Assembly (NCBI RefSeq): GCF_019203985.1
Contig: NZ_JAGSPD010000003.1
Span: forward strand, 248,001-312,000
Direction: 5' to 3'
Length of the DNA stretch: 64,000 bases
Origin: Winogradskyella luteola
Lineage (GTDB): Bacteria > Bacteroidota > Bacteroidia > Flavobacteriales > Flavobacteriaceae
Part shown: positions 8,580 through 17,109 of the stretch, in pieces
Numbering within the stretch: the first letter of the stretch is position 1
How the letters are laid out: every line of letters starts with the position of its first letter
Position numbers and translations under genes: made by a program
The notes under the pieces: generated by a model
The model's input: the letters and a program-made list of their open reading frames with translations, nothing else
The model's database searches: none
Told to the model about the DNA's origin: nothing

Positions 8580-10391
8580 CTAAAAACAGTATTTGTTTTC
8601 TGTTTTTACTTTTTCAGCAATCTCGTTGCGTAAATCAACGATATCTGGGTAATTCTGATATTTTGTAAAACGCTTTAAGCCCATAAGCATCATACGTTGT
8701 TCATCACCTTCAGCAAATGAAATGATACTTTCTCGACCTTTATCATCAACAATATTTACGGCATTATATAAATACAATTTAGCCATTGCTATTTGTGTAG
8801 ATTGTTCTGCTTCACCATAACGCTTAGCGTTTTTCTCTGTTCTTAGAATTGCAGATTCAGCCATATAGATTTTGATGAGCATGTCTGCTGCTGCAACCAA
8901 TAACTGCTGGTGTTTTTCCATCTCTGGTCCAAATTTTTGAACTGCAGCACCAGCAACCATTAAAAATGCTTTTTTCAGTTTGCGAATCATCGCTTTTTCT
9001 TCTGAGAACAACTCTGAATAATCTGGAGTTTCAAATGAAGGAATGCCCATTAATTCTTCTTGTACTTTCATTGCTGGACCTAAAAGATCTACATGGCCTT
9101 TCATTGCTTTTTTAACGAGCATACCAACTGATAGCATTCGATTAATTTCATTTGTACCTTCATATATACGTGCAATACGCGCATCTCTCCAAGCGGCTTC
9201 CATTGGCGTTTCTTCAGAGAACCCCATGCCACCAAAAATTTGTATCCCTTCATCAGAACAATTCTGTACATCTTCTGATACTGCTACTTTTAAGATAGAA
9301 CATTCAATAGCATATTCTTCAACACCTTTAAGTTCTGCTTCTTGGTGTGAGTTTCCAGATGCTTCTCTAATCGCAATTCGGTCTTCAATGTTTTTCGCAG
9401 CCCTATAAGTTGCCGACTCACCAGCGTAAGCATCTGCAGCCATTTTAGCTAATTTCATCTTTATTGCACCAAAGTCTGCAATAGGTGTTTTAAACTGTTT
9501 GCGCTCGTTAGCATATTGTACAGCCGTAGTTAAAATTCGTCTTTGTGAGTCTAAACATGCTGCTGCTAATTTAATACGACCAACATTTAAGGCATTCATG
9601 GCGATTTTAAAACCTTCACCACGACCAGCTAACATATTTTCTACAGGAACAACAGTATCATTAAAGAATACCTGACGTGTAGAACTTGCTCTAATACCTA
9701 ATTTATGCTCTTCTTCTCCTAAAGTTACACCGTTAGGATTTTCGGGATCATATTCTACGATGAAGCCCGTAATATTTTTATCATCTTCAATACGTGCAAA
9801 AACAATCATCAAACTACAAAAACCTGCGTTTGATATCCACATTTTTTGCCCATTAATTTTATACGATTTACCGTCTGATGAAAGTTCAGCAGTGGTTTTA
9901 CCAGAATTGGCATCAGAACCAGCGCCTGGCTCTGTTAAGCAATAAGCTCCAAACCACTCGCCAGTGGCTAATTTTGGTACGTATTTTTTCTTTTGCTCTT
10001 CAGTTCCGTATAACGTTATTGGCATGGTGCCAATTCCTGTATGTGCACCAAAAGCTGTGCTGAAAGAACCTGTTCCGGAAGAGATATAATCACATGTTAA
10101 GCACGTGGAAACAAATCCCATTCCTAATCCTCCATAAGCTTCGGGTACGGCAACCCCTAAAAAGCCAAGTTCACCAGCTTTGCGCATAACCTCTTCCGTT
10201 AAAGCATAGTCTTTTGCTTCAAACCTATCTTTGTGAGGAATGATTTCACGGTCGTTAAATTCCATAACCGCTTCTTTCATCATTTGTTGCTCCTCCGAAA
10301 AATCTTCGGGTGTGAATACGTCTTCACATTTTGTTTCTTTAACTAGAAACTGTCCGCCTCTTAATAATTCTTTTTCTTTAGTTGCTTCCAT
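8580..10391 (-). CDS. fadE: Acyl-CoA dehydrogenase (long form)
   Basis: 603-residue flavin-dependent acyl-CoA dehydrogenase catalysing the first step of beta-oxidation (acyl-CoA to trans-2-enoyl-CoA). The FAD/substrate motifs YCLTEPGAGSDAN (150-162) and MWISNAG (184-190) are clear, and the catalytic base is E411 in YEGTNEINR. Residues ~440-603 are the extra C-terminal helical domain common to Bacteroidota FadE-like proteins. No signal peptide; cytoplasmic. Last gene of the marR-fadB-fadA-fadE cluster; a small four-helix-bundle gene separates it from fadA. Expected to be controlled with the operon by the MarR protein. Chain-length preference cannot be read from sequence. Confidence 0.95.
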   Translation of the reverse strand: MEATKEKELLRGGQFLVKETKCEDVFTPEDFSEEQQMMKEAVMEFNDREIIPHKDRFEAKDYALTEEVMRKAGELGFLGVAVPEAYGGLGMGFVSTCLTCDYISSGTGSFSTAFGAHTGIGTMPITLYGTEEQKKKYVPKLATGEWFGAYCLTEPGAGSDANSGKTTAELSSDGKSYKINGQKMWISNAGFCSLMIVFARIEDDKNITGFIVEYDPENPNGVTLGEEEHKLGIRASSTRQVFFNDTVVPVENMLAGRGEGFKIAMNALNVGRIKLAAACLDSQRRILTTAVQYANERKQFKTPIADFGAIKMKLAKMAADAYAGESATYRAAKNIEDRIAIREASGNSHQEAELKGVEEYAIECSILKVAVSEDVQNCSDEGIQIFGGMGFSEETPMEAAWRDARIARIYEGTNEINRMLSVGMLVKKAMKGHVDLLGPAMKVQEELMGIPSFETPDYSELFSEEKAMIRKLKKAFLMVAGAAVQKFGPEMEKHQQLLVAAADMLIKIYMAESAILRTEKNAKRYGEAEQSTQIAMAKLYLYNAVNIVDDKGRESIISFAEGDEQRMMLMGLKRFTKYQNYPDIVDLRNEIAEKVKTENKYCF

Positions 10392-10443
10392 TCTATTCTT
10401 AGATTAAAGAAGATAGAAAATAGAGAATAGACCTTAATTGAGA

Positions 10444-10782
10444 CTATTTTGAAATCCCATTGTCTTCTATTTTTTCTTCAAGTGTTTTTAAATTATTTTC
10501 GTTTATGTAATTTCTATGTTTTGCTACTAATAATTGTGTTCCTAGTTCAAAAGAAGACCCTAAAGAGATGTCTAAGTAATGACTGAAAGATTTATCGGTT
10601 CTTGATGAACCTTCAGCTATATTACTTGGCATTGAAACTGAATATCTACTAATTTGAGAGCTTAAATCATATCTTTCGTGCTTTGGAAAGTTTAATAATA
10701 AATCTGAAATATCATTTGTAATCTCTAATCCAAGTTTCCAAATTTTCAGATTCTTATAATTATGTCTCTGTTTAGCACACAT
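10444..10782 (-). CDS. Four-helix-bundle (S23/23S-IVS-type) protein with shifted C-terminal frame
   Basis: 112 residues of the four-helix-bundle family first found in 23S rRNA intervening sequences and related to the Avd protein of diversity-generating retroelements. Family signatures: NYKNLKIWKLGLEI, YDLSSQISRYSVSMPSNIAEGSS, FELGTQLLVAKHRNYI. The annotated end EEKIEDNGISK is atypical. Moving one frame near GAAGAC at ~10468-10473 gives KTMGFQNSLN and a stop at 10434, which is the family's usual ending, so a small indel appears to have displaced the last ~10 codons. It sits between fadA and fadE but has no link to fatty-acid metabolism. Its flanks are purine-rich low-complexity DNA on the same strand as the gene. 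No reverse transcriptase nearby. Likely a passenger gene. Confidence 0.8.
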   Translation of the reverse strand: MCAKQRHNYKNLKIWKLGLEITNDISDLLLNFPKHERYDLSSQISRYSVSMPSNIAEGSSRTDKSFSHYLDISLGSSFELGTQLLVAKHRNYINENNLKTLEEKIEDNGISK

Positions 10783-10819
10783 AAGTCTTTTCTCTTTACT
10801 CTACTCTCTGCTTTCTTTT

Positions 10820-12010
10820 TTAATTAAGGAATTCAAAAACCCCACAAGCACCTTGACCAGTACCGACACACATGGTTACAGCACCATATTTCCCTTTCAT
10901 ATCACGCTTTCGCATTTCATCAAACAATTGAACAGATAGTTTCGCTCCTGTACAACCTAATGGATGCCCTAAAGCAATCGCTCCACCATTAACGTTTATA
11001 ATATCAGGATTTAAGTCTAATTCCCTAATTACCGCAAGTGATTGAGAAGCGAAGGCCTCATTTAATTCAATTAAATCTAAATCAGATTGTTTTAAACCTG
11101 CTTGTTTTAATGCCTTCGGAATTGCTTTTACTGGACCGATACCCATAATACGAGGCTCAACACCTGCAGCTGCATAATTTACTAAACGAGCAATAGGCTC
11201 TATGTTTAATTCTTTAACCATATCTTCACTCATCACCATAACGAATGCTGCGCCGTCGCTCATTTGAGAGGAATTACCAGCTGTAACGCTTCCCCCTTGA
11301 GCAAATACAGCTCTTAGTTTTGCCAAGGCTTCTTTGTTAGTGCCTTTTCTTGGACCTTCATCTTTTGTGACTGTGTACGTTTTTGTTGCTTTTTTCCCAT
11401 TTTCATCTATATACGTTTGCTCAACTTCTATAGGTACAATTTGATCCTGAAAACGATCTTCGGCTTGTGCTCTCAAGGCTTTCATGTGTGAATTGAATGC
11501 AAACTCATCTTGGTCTTCACGAGATACATTGAATTGTTCGGCAACAGCTTCTGCCGTATTACCCATTCCCCAATAATACTCTTCATGGCCCGCTTTAACT
11601 GTATCATAGTTTAGTTCTGGTTTAAAACCTGTCATAGGGACAGAGCTCATACTTTCAGATCCACCAGCAATAATACAATCTGCCATACCAGCCTGAATTT
11701 TTGCTGTTGCGATACCAATGGTTTCAATTCCCGAAGAACAAAAACGATTTACCGTGACACCGGGAACATCAACGCTATTTAATCCGATTAAAGAAATAAA
11801 TCGTGCCATATTCAATCCTTGAGAACCTTCGGGCATGGCATTACCAACAATAACATCATCAATTCTTGAAACATCAAGGTTTGGCAATTCTTTCATCATG
11901 TGCTGAATGGTTTCAGCTCCCAACTCATCTGCTCTTTTAAATCGGAATACACCTTTTGGTGCTTTTCCAACTGCTGTTCTGTATGCTTTTACTATATATG
12001 CTTGTTTCAT
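10820..12010 (-). CDS. fadA: Acetyl-CoA C-acyltransferase (3-ketoacyl-CoA thiolase)
   Basis: 396-residue thiolase catalysing the last step of beta-oxidation, cleaving 3-ketoacyl-CoA to acetyl-CoA and a shortened acyl-CoA. Active-site residues are all present: nucleophile C91 in NRFCSSG, H350 in [16 protein letters not shown], and C382 in [11 protein letters not shown]. Length is normal for the family. It lies between the fadB-like gene (51 bases upstream) and the four-helix-bundle passenger, which is inserted before fadE. Cytoplasmic tetramer in relatives. The operon context makes a degradative thiolase more likely than a biosynthetic acetyl-CoA acetyltransferase. Confidence 0.95.
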   Translation of the reverse strand: MKQAYIVKAYRTAVGKAPKGVFRFKRADELGAETIQHMMKELPNLDVSRIDDVIVGNAMPEGSQGLNMARFISLIGLNSVDVPGVTVNRFCSSGIETIGIATAKIQAGMADCIIAGGSESMSSVPMTGFKPELNYDTVKAGHEEYYWGMGNTAEAVAEQFNVSREDQDEFAFNSHMKALRAQAEDRFQDQIVPIEVEQTYIDENGKKATKTYTVTKDEGPRKGTNKEALAKLRAVFAQGGSVTAGNSSQMSDGAAFVMVMSEDMVKELNIEPIARLVNYAAAGVEPRIMGIGPVKAIPKALKQAGLKQSDLDLIELNEAFASQSLAVIRELDLNPDIINVNGGAIALGHPLGCTGAKLSVQLFDEMRKRDMKGKYGAVTMCVGTGQGACGVFEFLN

Positions 12011-12039
12011 ATTTTTATTGTTTATTTTGAAGTTCGAGC

Positions 12040-12064
12040 CTAGCTTCTAATCATCTAGCTTCTA
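12040..12064. repeat. 10-bp direct repeat in the fadB-fadA spacer
   Basis: CTAGCTTCTA occurs at 12040-12049 and 12055-12064, the second copy overlapping the fadB stop codon. The 51-base spacer has a low-complexity CTAG/TTCTA texture, like the DNA flanking the four-helix-bundle passenger in the next spacer of the same operon. Confidence 0.7.
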
Positions 12065-14470
12065 GTTTCTAAGTGGCTTACCAGTTTTTAACATGTGTTG
12101 GATTCTTTCTAAAGTTTTACGTTCAGTACAAAGTGAAAGGAAAGCTTCGCGCTCCAAGTCTAATAAGTATTGTTCACTCACTAAAGTTGGTTCAGATAAA
12201 TCACCACCAGCCATAACATATGCCAATTTATTAGCGATCTTTTGGTCGTGTTCACTGATATAATTACTTGCATTCATTGCGTCAGTTCCAACTAAAAACA
12301 TACCTAAAGCTTGTTTACCAAGCACTTTAATGTCTTTGCGTTTAACAGGTTGTGTGTAACCCAAATCTGCCAAGAATTTAGCCTGTTGTTTTGCAACAGC
12401 AATTTGGCGGTCTTTATTGACTACCACAATATCTTTCCCCTTTTGAAGAACACCTAAATCGAAGGCTTCATAAGCAGAAGTAGCTACTTTAGCCATTCCT
12501 ATGGTTAAGAAATATTCTTGAAGTACATTTAATTCTACATCTCCTTTTCTAAAAGTATCTTGAGCTCTGAGTGCCATTTCCTTGGAACCACCACCACCAG
12601 GAATCACACCAACACCAAACTCTACAAGTCCGATGTAAGTCTCTGCTGCGGCAACCACTTTGTCTGCATGCATTGATAACTCACAACCACCACCAAGTGT
12701 CATACCATGAGGTGCTGAAACCGTTGGAATAGAAGAGTAGCGCATACGCATCATAGAATCTTGGAAATATTTGATTGCCATATTGAGCTCGTCATATTCT
12801 TGCTCGGCAGCCATCATAAAAATCATTCCGATGTTAGCGCCAACAGAAAAGTTTGCTGCTTGATTACCAACAACCAATCCTGCAAAATCTTTTTCAGCAA
12901 TATCAATGGCTTTATTTAACCCAGCTAAAACATCACCTCCAATGGTGTTCATTTTAGACTGGAACTCTACATTAAGAATACCATCTCCTAAATCTTCAAC
13001 AACTACACCAGAGTTTTTAAATACCTCATTTGATTTTCTGATATTATCTAATATGATAAAGCTGTCTTGACCAGGAATTTTTTCTTGTGATTTCTTCGGA
13101 ATATCATACGCATAAGTTGCGCCATCTTTAACGGTGTAGAAAGATGAACTTTCTGATGTCAACATTTCTGTTACCCAAGCATTGGGTTCTAAATTTTCAG
13201 CTTTCATCATTTCGATACCAGCTTCAACCCCAATAGCATCCCAGATCTGAAAAGGACCATGTTCCCAACCAAAGCCAGCTTTCATGGCATCGTCTATTTT
13301 GTATAGATCGTCAGTGATTTCTGGAATTCTATTTGAAACATAAGCAAACAATGCGGCGAAACTTTTTCTGTAGAATTCACCAGCTTTATCTTTTCCTTTT
13401 ACCAATACTTTAAAACGATCTGCAACTTTGTCGATGGTTTTGGTCAGTTCTAAAGTTACAAACTTGGCACGTTTTTTCTCCCTGTACTCCAGAGTGTTTA
13501 AGTCGAGCGAAAGAATTTCTTTTTTTCCTTCAGCAGATACATGCTTTTTATAAAACCCTTGTCCTGTTTTGCTTCCCAGCCATTTATTTTCCATCATTGT
13601 ACTGATGAAATCTGGAAGAACAAATAATTCATTACGCTCGTCATTAGGACAATTTTCTTTTATTCCGTTAGCTACATGCACCAAAGTGTCTAACCCAACA
13701 ACATCAACTGTTCTAAATGTTGCTGACTTGGGACGACCAATAACAGGACCTGATAGTTTATCAACCTCTTCAATGGTTAAGTCTAAATCTTTAACCGTGT
13801 GAAACAAACTCATAATACTAAAAATCCCTATTCTATTACCTATAAAAGCAGGTGTATCTTTAGCTAAAACAGAAGTTTTGCCTAAGAATTTTTCGCCATA
13901 TTCATTTAGAAACTCTAAAACTGAAGCATCAGTTTTTGGGCCAGGGATAATTTCGAATAATTTTAAGTAACGTGCAGGATTGAAGAAATGTGTTCCACAA
14001 AAGTGTTTTTGGAAATCTTCACTACGACCTTCACTCATAAATTTAATAGGAATGCCAGATGTGTTTGATGTAATTAGTGTTCCTGGTGTTCTATGTTCTT
14101 CTAGTTTTTCAAAAACCTGCTGTTTTATATCTAAACGCTCAACGACAACTTCCATAATCCAATCCACGTCTGCAACTTTTGCGATATCATCTTCAAGATT
14201 ACCAGTTGTAATTCGGTTTTCAAATGACGGATGATAGAGTGGAGCAGGCTTAGATTTTATGGATGCTGTAAGTGCATCGTTTACTAATCGATTTCTAACC
14301 ACTTTATCTTCCAAGGTTAAACCTTTAGCTTTTTCTTTATCATTAAGTTCTCTTGGTACAATGTCCAACAACAAGACATCGACACCTATATTGGCAAAGT
14401 GGCATGCAATACCGCTTCCCATAATACCAGAACCAATAATGGCTATTTTTTTTATTCTACGTTTACTCAT
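12062..14470 (-). CDS. 3-hydroxyacyl-CoA dehydrogenase / enoyl-CoA hydratase, FadN-type fusion
   Basis: 802-residue bifunctional beta-oxidation enzyme. The NAD-binding Rossmann motif is at the N-terminus (IAIIGSGIMGSGIACHF, glycines 13, 15, 18). The 3-hydroxyacyl-CoA dehydrogenase part runs to ~residue 430. A crotonase-fold hydratase part follows at ~500-690 (NFSVGANIGMIF, GMTLGGGCELSMHAD, GVIPGGGGSKEM). This dehydrogenase-first order is that of Bacillus FadN, opposite to E. coli FadB. It hydrates enoyl-CoA and oxidises the 3-hydroxy product for FadA. It starts one base after the MarR stop codon, so regulator and enzyme are tightly coupled. Confidence 0.94.
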   Translation of the reverse strand: MSKRRIKKIAIIGSGIMGSGIACHFANIGVDVLLLDIVPRELNDKEKAKGLTLEDKVVRNRLVNDALTASIKSKPAPLYHPSFENRITTGNLEDDIAKVADVDWIMEVVVERLDIKQQVFEKLEEHRTPGTLITSNTSGIPIKFMSEGRSEDFQKHFCGTHFFNPARYLKLFEIIPGPKTDASVLEFLNEYGEKFLGKTSVLAKDTPAFIGNRIGIFSIMSLFHTVKDLDLTIEEVDKLSGPVIGRPKSATFRTVDVVGLDTLVHVANGIKENCPNDERNELFVLPDFISTMMENKWLGSKTGQGFYKKHVSAEGKKEILSLDLNTLEYREKKRAKFVTLELTKTIDKVADRFKVLVKGKDKAGEFYRKSFAALFAYVSNRIPEITDDLYKIDDAMKAGFGWEHGPFQIWDAIGVEAGIEMMKAENLEPNAWVTEMLTSESSSFYTVKDGATYAYDIPKKSQEKIPGQDSFIILDNIRKSNEVFKNSGVVVEDLGDGILNVEFQSKMNTIGGDVLAGLNKAIDIAEKDFAGLVVGNQAANFSVGANIGMIFMMAAEQEYDELNMAIKYFQDSMMRMRYSSIPTVSAPHGMTLGGGCELSMHADKVVAAAETYIGLVEFGVGVIPGGGGSKEMALRAQDTFRKGDVELNVLQEYFLTIGMAKVATSAYEAFDLGVLQKGKDIVVVNKDRQIAVAKQQAKFLADLGYTQPVKRKDIKVLGKQALGMFLVGTDAMNASNYISEHDQKIANKLAYVMAGGDLSEPTLVSEQYLLDLEREAFLSLCTERKTLERIQHMLKTGKPLRN

Positions 14471-14471
14471 C

Positions 14472-14927
14472 TTATTTTAGAATGTGTTCTTTTTGATTGT
14501 ATATTTTTTTATTAGAAATCATGTTATTGATAACTTCAGCAACTTCATAAAAATGATTTAATTTCTCTTCGGAAATATTTTGACGGATTGCATCATTAAA
14601 TGTCAGTACGCGTTCTCTGGAATATTCTCTTTTTTCTTTACCAAATTCAGTTAAGAAAATAAGCACGCCACGACCATCTTCAGGGTTTGGTTTACGAATT
14701 ATCAACCCTTTTTCTTCCATCATTTTTAATGTACGAGATAAGCTTGTGGCTTCCATTCCCATTTTTGGGCCCAAAGAGGTTGAAGGTGTTCCTTTTTCTG
14801 GGTCGATACTGAGTAAAGCAAAGCCTGTTGCCATCGTTGTATCGAATTTTGAAGCCTCCTCATTGTACATTTTGTTAACTGCTAACCAAGTGGTTCTCAG
14901 TACATAATCTATAGTTTTGTCTTTCAT
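14472..14927 (-). CDS. MarR-family regulator of the beta-oxidation operon
   Basis: 151-residue winged-helix regulator. The recognition-helix region reads GMEATSLSRTLKMMEEKGLI (~80-99), followed by the wing (RKPNPEDGRGVLIFLTEFG). It is the first gene of the fad cluster and ends one base before the dehydrogenase/hydratase start. MarR proteins usually repress their own operon and release DNA on binding a small ligand; acyl-CoA is an attractive but unproven ligand here. A perfect 12-bp palindrome 37-48 bases upstream of the start is a plausible operator. Confidence 0.93.
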   Translation of the reverse strand: MKDKTIDYVLRTTWLAVNKMYNEEASKFDTTMATGFALLSIDPEKGTPSTSLGPKMGMEATSLSRTLKMMEEKGLIIRKPNPEDGRGVLIFLTEFGKEKREYSRERVLTFNDAIRQNISEEKLNHFYEVAEVINNMISNKKIYNQKEHILK

Positions 14928-14944
14928 ACTTTTAGATTGAACAC

Positions 14945-14975
14945 CAAATATAATAAAAAATACTATGCATGCATA
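14945..14975 (-). promoter_or_regulatory. Putative -7 box and MarR operator of the fad operon
   Basis: On the minus strand TATATTTG (14952-14945) fits the Bacteroidota -7 consensus TAnnTTTG. No TTG lies at the usual distance. Instead the -33 area holds the perfect palindrome TATGCATGCATA (14964-14975). A bound MarR dimer there would block the promoter. Confidence 0.5.
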
Positions 14976-14999
14976 ATAAATTTATTTAAAATTTAGTTA

Positions 15000-15030
15000 T
15001 AAAAAAGCGCTTCTGAATCAGAAACGCTTA
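15000..15030 (-). terminator. Rho-independent terminator of the small membrane protein gene
   Basis: AGCG-TTCTG / CAGAA-CGCT hairpin (about 15005-15029). Read on the minus strand the stem is followed by a run of six T. It lies just downstream of the gene ending at 15058. Confidence 0.85.
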
Positions 15031-15057
15031 TAAAATATTAATATATCTTATTGTTTG

Positions 15058-15450
15058 CTAGTCTACTTTTCCATTTACAAGACCTATTACTGCACCTACA
15101 ATTGTTGCCATTACAATGGATATAGCCATATCTATAGCAAATTTCTCATAATCAACGGCAATATCCATTGCCATACCAAAGAAGTTAGCTATTAGCCCCA
15201 TAAAAAGTCCGATTACAGCACCAGCTTTAGCACCACCAGCCAAGGTAGTTATTTGAGCCCATTTGTTGTAAATGTAAGACATGAAAAATGCAAATGCAAA
15301 ACAACCAAGTGTAATGAATACCATTGCATTGCTGCCTTCTTCAGGTTGTGGAAAAAAATCAGCGAATAGAATACCATAAAATAGCCAGCCCAATAGCCAA
15401 TCTACTACGCCTCCAACAAGTCCTGCAATTACAAAAGTTTTTGTTTTCAT
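15058..15450 (-). CDS. Small four-helix integral membrane protein, function unknown
   Basis: 130-residue hydrophobic protein with about four membrane segments: ~5-27 (FVIAGLVGGVVDWLLGWLFYG), ~43-60, ~70-97 (GAKAGAVIGLFMGLIANFFG) and ~108-126 (IVMATIVGAVIGLVNG). It is rich in Gly and Ala within the helices. The pattern resembles small DUF1761-like or general uncharacterised inner-membrane proteins of Flavobacteria, and I do not recognise a characterised family. It is a single-gene unit with its own terminator. A CAAATATA match to the reverse -7 consensus (TATATTTG, 15486-15479) lies 29 bases upstream, without a clear -33 element. Confidence 0.75.
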   Translation of the reverse strand: MKTKTFVIAGLVGGVVDWLLGWLFYGILFADFFPQPEEGSNAMVFITLGCFAFAFFMSYIYNKWAQITTLAGGAKAGAVIGLFMGLIANFFGMAMDIAVDYEKFAIDMAISIVMATIVGAVIGLVNGKVD

Positions 15451-15527
15451 AATATTATATAATTTTAGTTAGTATACTCAAATATATAACAAAATACATA
15501 AAGTATTGTAAATCAGTAGGTAAAGGC

Positions 15528-16574
15528 TTACATGTTGTTTAAACTAACAATATCTTTTCGCGATTTTATGTTAAGTTTATTGTAAATAGAGCTCACATGT
15601 GATTTCACAGTGCTCACACCAATGTTGAATTCTTCTGAAATTTCTTTATTAGATTTACCCTCTACTAATAAGCTATATATTTTCCGTTCTTGAACACTTA
15701 ATAGCTTTAATTGTTTATTTGCTTTTTTTCTTCTCGAGCCAACAATATAATTAATAACGTATCCCAATAAGAAGAAAAAGATTGCTGAAGTTACAATCCA
15801 AAAAGTTGAATTGGTATTTTCTTTTGGAAACTTAGAACGAAGCTCATTAAAATAAGATGAGTTTTCACTTTTCCATTTTTCGAGATAGCTCTCATAGAAT
15901 TTTTGGTTTTCTAAATAAGAAGATTCAAATTTACTATTGGTTAATGCATATAATGAAACAATAGGGTGCGAAGCTGTATCTGCAATATTTCTAAGCTCTT
16001 CGTATATGGTTTTATTAATAAACTCCTTTTTTAAATTTCCTTTTATAGCGCTTATATTATCATTGTTTATAATATCGTGTACCGTCTTAAAATCAATATT
16101 TGGTTGATATCCATTAATGTTATAGTTGTAGAACAAACTATCTTTAGTAGCATTGTTAATGGTAATGCTAGAGTTCTTGTTAGCAATAAGGAAAATATGA
16201 TTCTCTTCTTTTCCTCCAATGATTAATGAAGCTGCTGGTGATGCCTTTTTGGAAAGATGCAACCTGTATAGGTTATCTTGTTTAGGTAAGGACTCAGTAG
16301 AAAGATAAAAATAACCTGAGCTATCCACTTTTGCATCTGCGATTATGATCTCATTAGACATGGTGTACATATCTGTAAAAGATGGGATATGGGATAGGTA
16401 AACTACAGGTTTCCATATAGAATCTAACTGTAGTTTACCTTTAATTGATTGATTTAGTCCGTTTTTTGATTCTGATTGTGAAAAGCAATACTGATTCGAT
16501 ATAAAAATAGCGAACAACAAAAACCCAAATGATCTAAAACAAATGTGATTAATGTTGATTTTTGGTCTATTCAT
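15528..16574 (-). CDS. Membrane-anchored LuxR-type transcription factor with exported sensor domain
   Basis: 348 residues. Residues ~14-32 are a signal peptide or first membrane segment. Residues ~40-245 form an extracytoplasmic domain whose first half resembles the DUF4369 beta-sandwich found in Bacteroidota thioredoxin-like proteins. W259-V278 is a transmembrane helix followed by the basic stop-transfer RRKKANK, and ~290-345 is a LuxR/GerE helix-turn-helix (LSVQERKIYSLLVEGKSNKEI, STVKSHVSSIYNKLNI). The layout implies a one-component sensor that reads the periplasm and binds DNA from the membrane. Its ATG overlaps the stop of the small secreted-protein gene by 8 bases, so that protein is a candidate ligand or partner. 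Confidence 0.85.
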   Translation of the reverse strand: MNRPKININHICFRSFGFLLFAIFISNQYCFSQSESKNGLNQSIKGKLQLDSIWKPVVYLSHIPSFTDMYTMSNEIIIADAKVDSSGYFYLSTESLPKQDNLYRLHLSKKASPAASLIIGGKEENHIFLIANKNSSITINNATKDSLFYNYNINGYQPNIDFKTVHDIINNDNISAIKGNLKKEFINKTIYEELRNIADTASHPIVSLYALTNSKFESSYLENQKFYESYLEKWKSENSSYFNELRSKFPKENTNSTFWIVTSAIFFFLLGYVINYIVGSRRKKANKQLKLLSVQERKIYSLLVEGKSNKEISEEFNIGVSTVKSHVSSIYNKLNIKSRKDIVSLNNM

Positions 16575-16989
16575 CGTGCAAAGAAGTACAAATTGAAACG
16601 TCTCCTATTACTTTATTTGGTACAAGTTTAATTACCCATTTTCCTTTTATGGGATCATCAATATGTTTTTGCATCTGACCACAGACTTGTTCTTTTTTTT
16701 GTGAACTGTTAACTTGGCTTTCGATAGAAAAATTACCCTTTTTATTTCCTTTAGGGTCGTAAAGTTCTACAGTTAAGTAACCAGATTTTACAGTACTGTT
16801 TATACTAACGTGCATTTTACTGGTGTTTTTGGAAACATCAATGACTATGTTTTCTTGATCTGAACTGTCATCAAATTGAATGGTACGGTTTAGGGATACA
16901 GCATTACAACTATGCTGACTTTGTTGTTGTGCTTGCAATAGTGTTGTAAATAGGAATAAGCAAGCAAAAAATTGAATTGATTTTTTCAT
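16567..16989 (-). CDS. Small secreted protein, partner gene of the LuxR regulator
   Basis: 140 residues with a signal peptide (1-20, MKKSIQFFACLFLFTTLLQA), leaving ~120 mature residues. Three cysteines in the mature part (NAVSL preceded by C, then VCGQM and SICTS) could form a disulfide. The sequence YLTVELYDPKGNKKGNFSIES and GKWVIKLVPNKVIGD looks like a beta-sandwich of the kind seen in proprotein-convertase P or CUB-like domains, but no family can be named with confidence. The gene overlaps the LuxR-type regulator by 8 bases. A possible -7 box (TAGCTTTG, 17024-17017, minus strand) lies 28 bases upstream. Confidence 0.75.
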   Translation of the reverse strand: MKKSIQFFACLFLFTTLLQAQQQSQHSCNAVSLNRTIQFDDSSDQENIVIDVSKNTSKMHVSINSTVKSGYLTVELYDPKGNKKGNFSIESQVNSSQKKEQVCGQMQKHIDDPIKGKWVIKLVPNKVIGDVSICTSLHDE

Positions 16990-17109
16990 GATTGATAAAA
17001 TTTAAAATTAATACTACAAAGCTATTTTAATGCGTAGTACTTTTAAAATTTCATAGGTCTGAAAAAGGTAGTAATAAAGTTTTAAAAACGTGCTAATCCT
17101 TTAAATATT

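Noticed and set aside
10444..10782. Diversity-generating retroelement accessory gene (Avd)
   Set aside because: Same protein family, but there is no reverse transcriptase, template repeat or variable-repeat target nearby.
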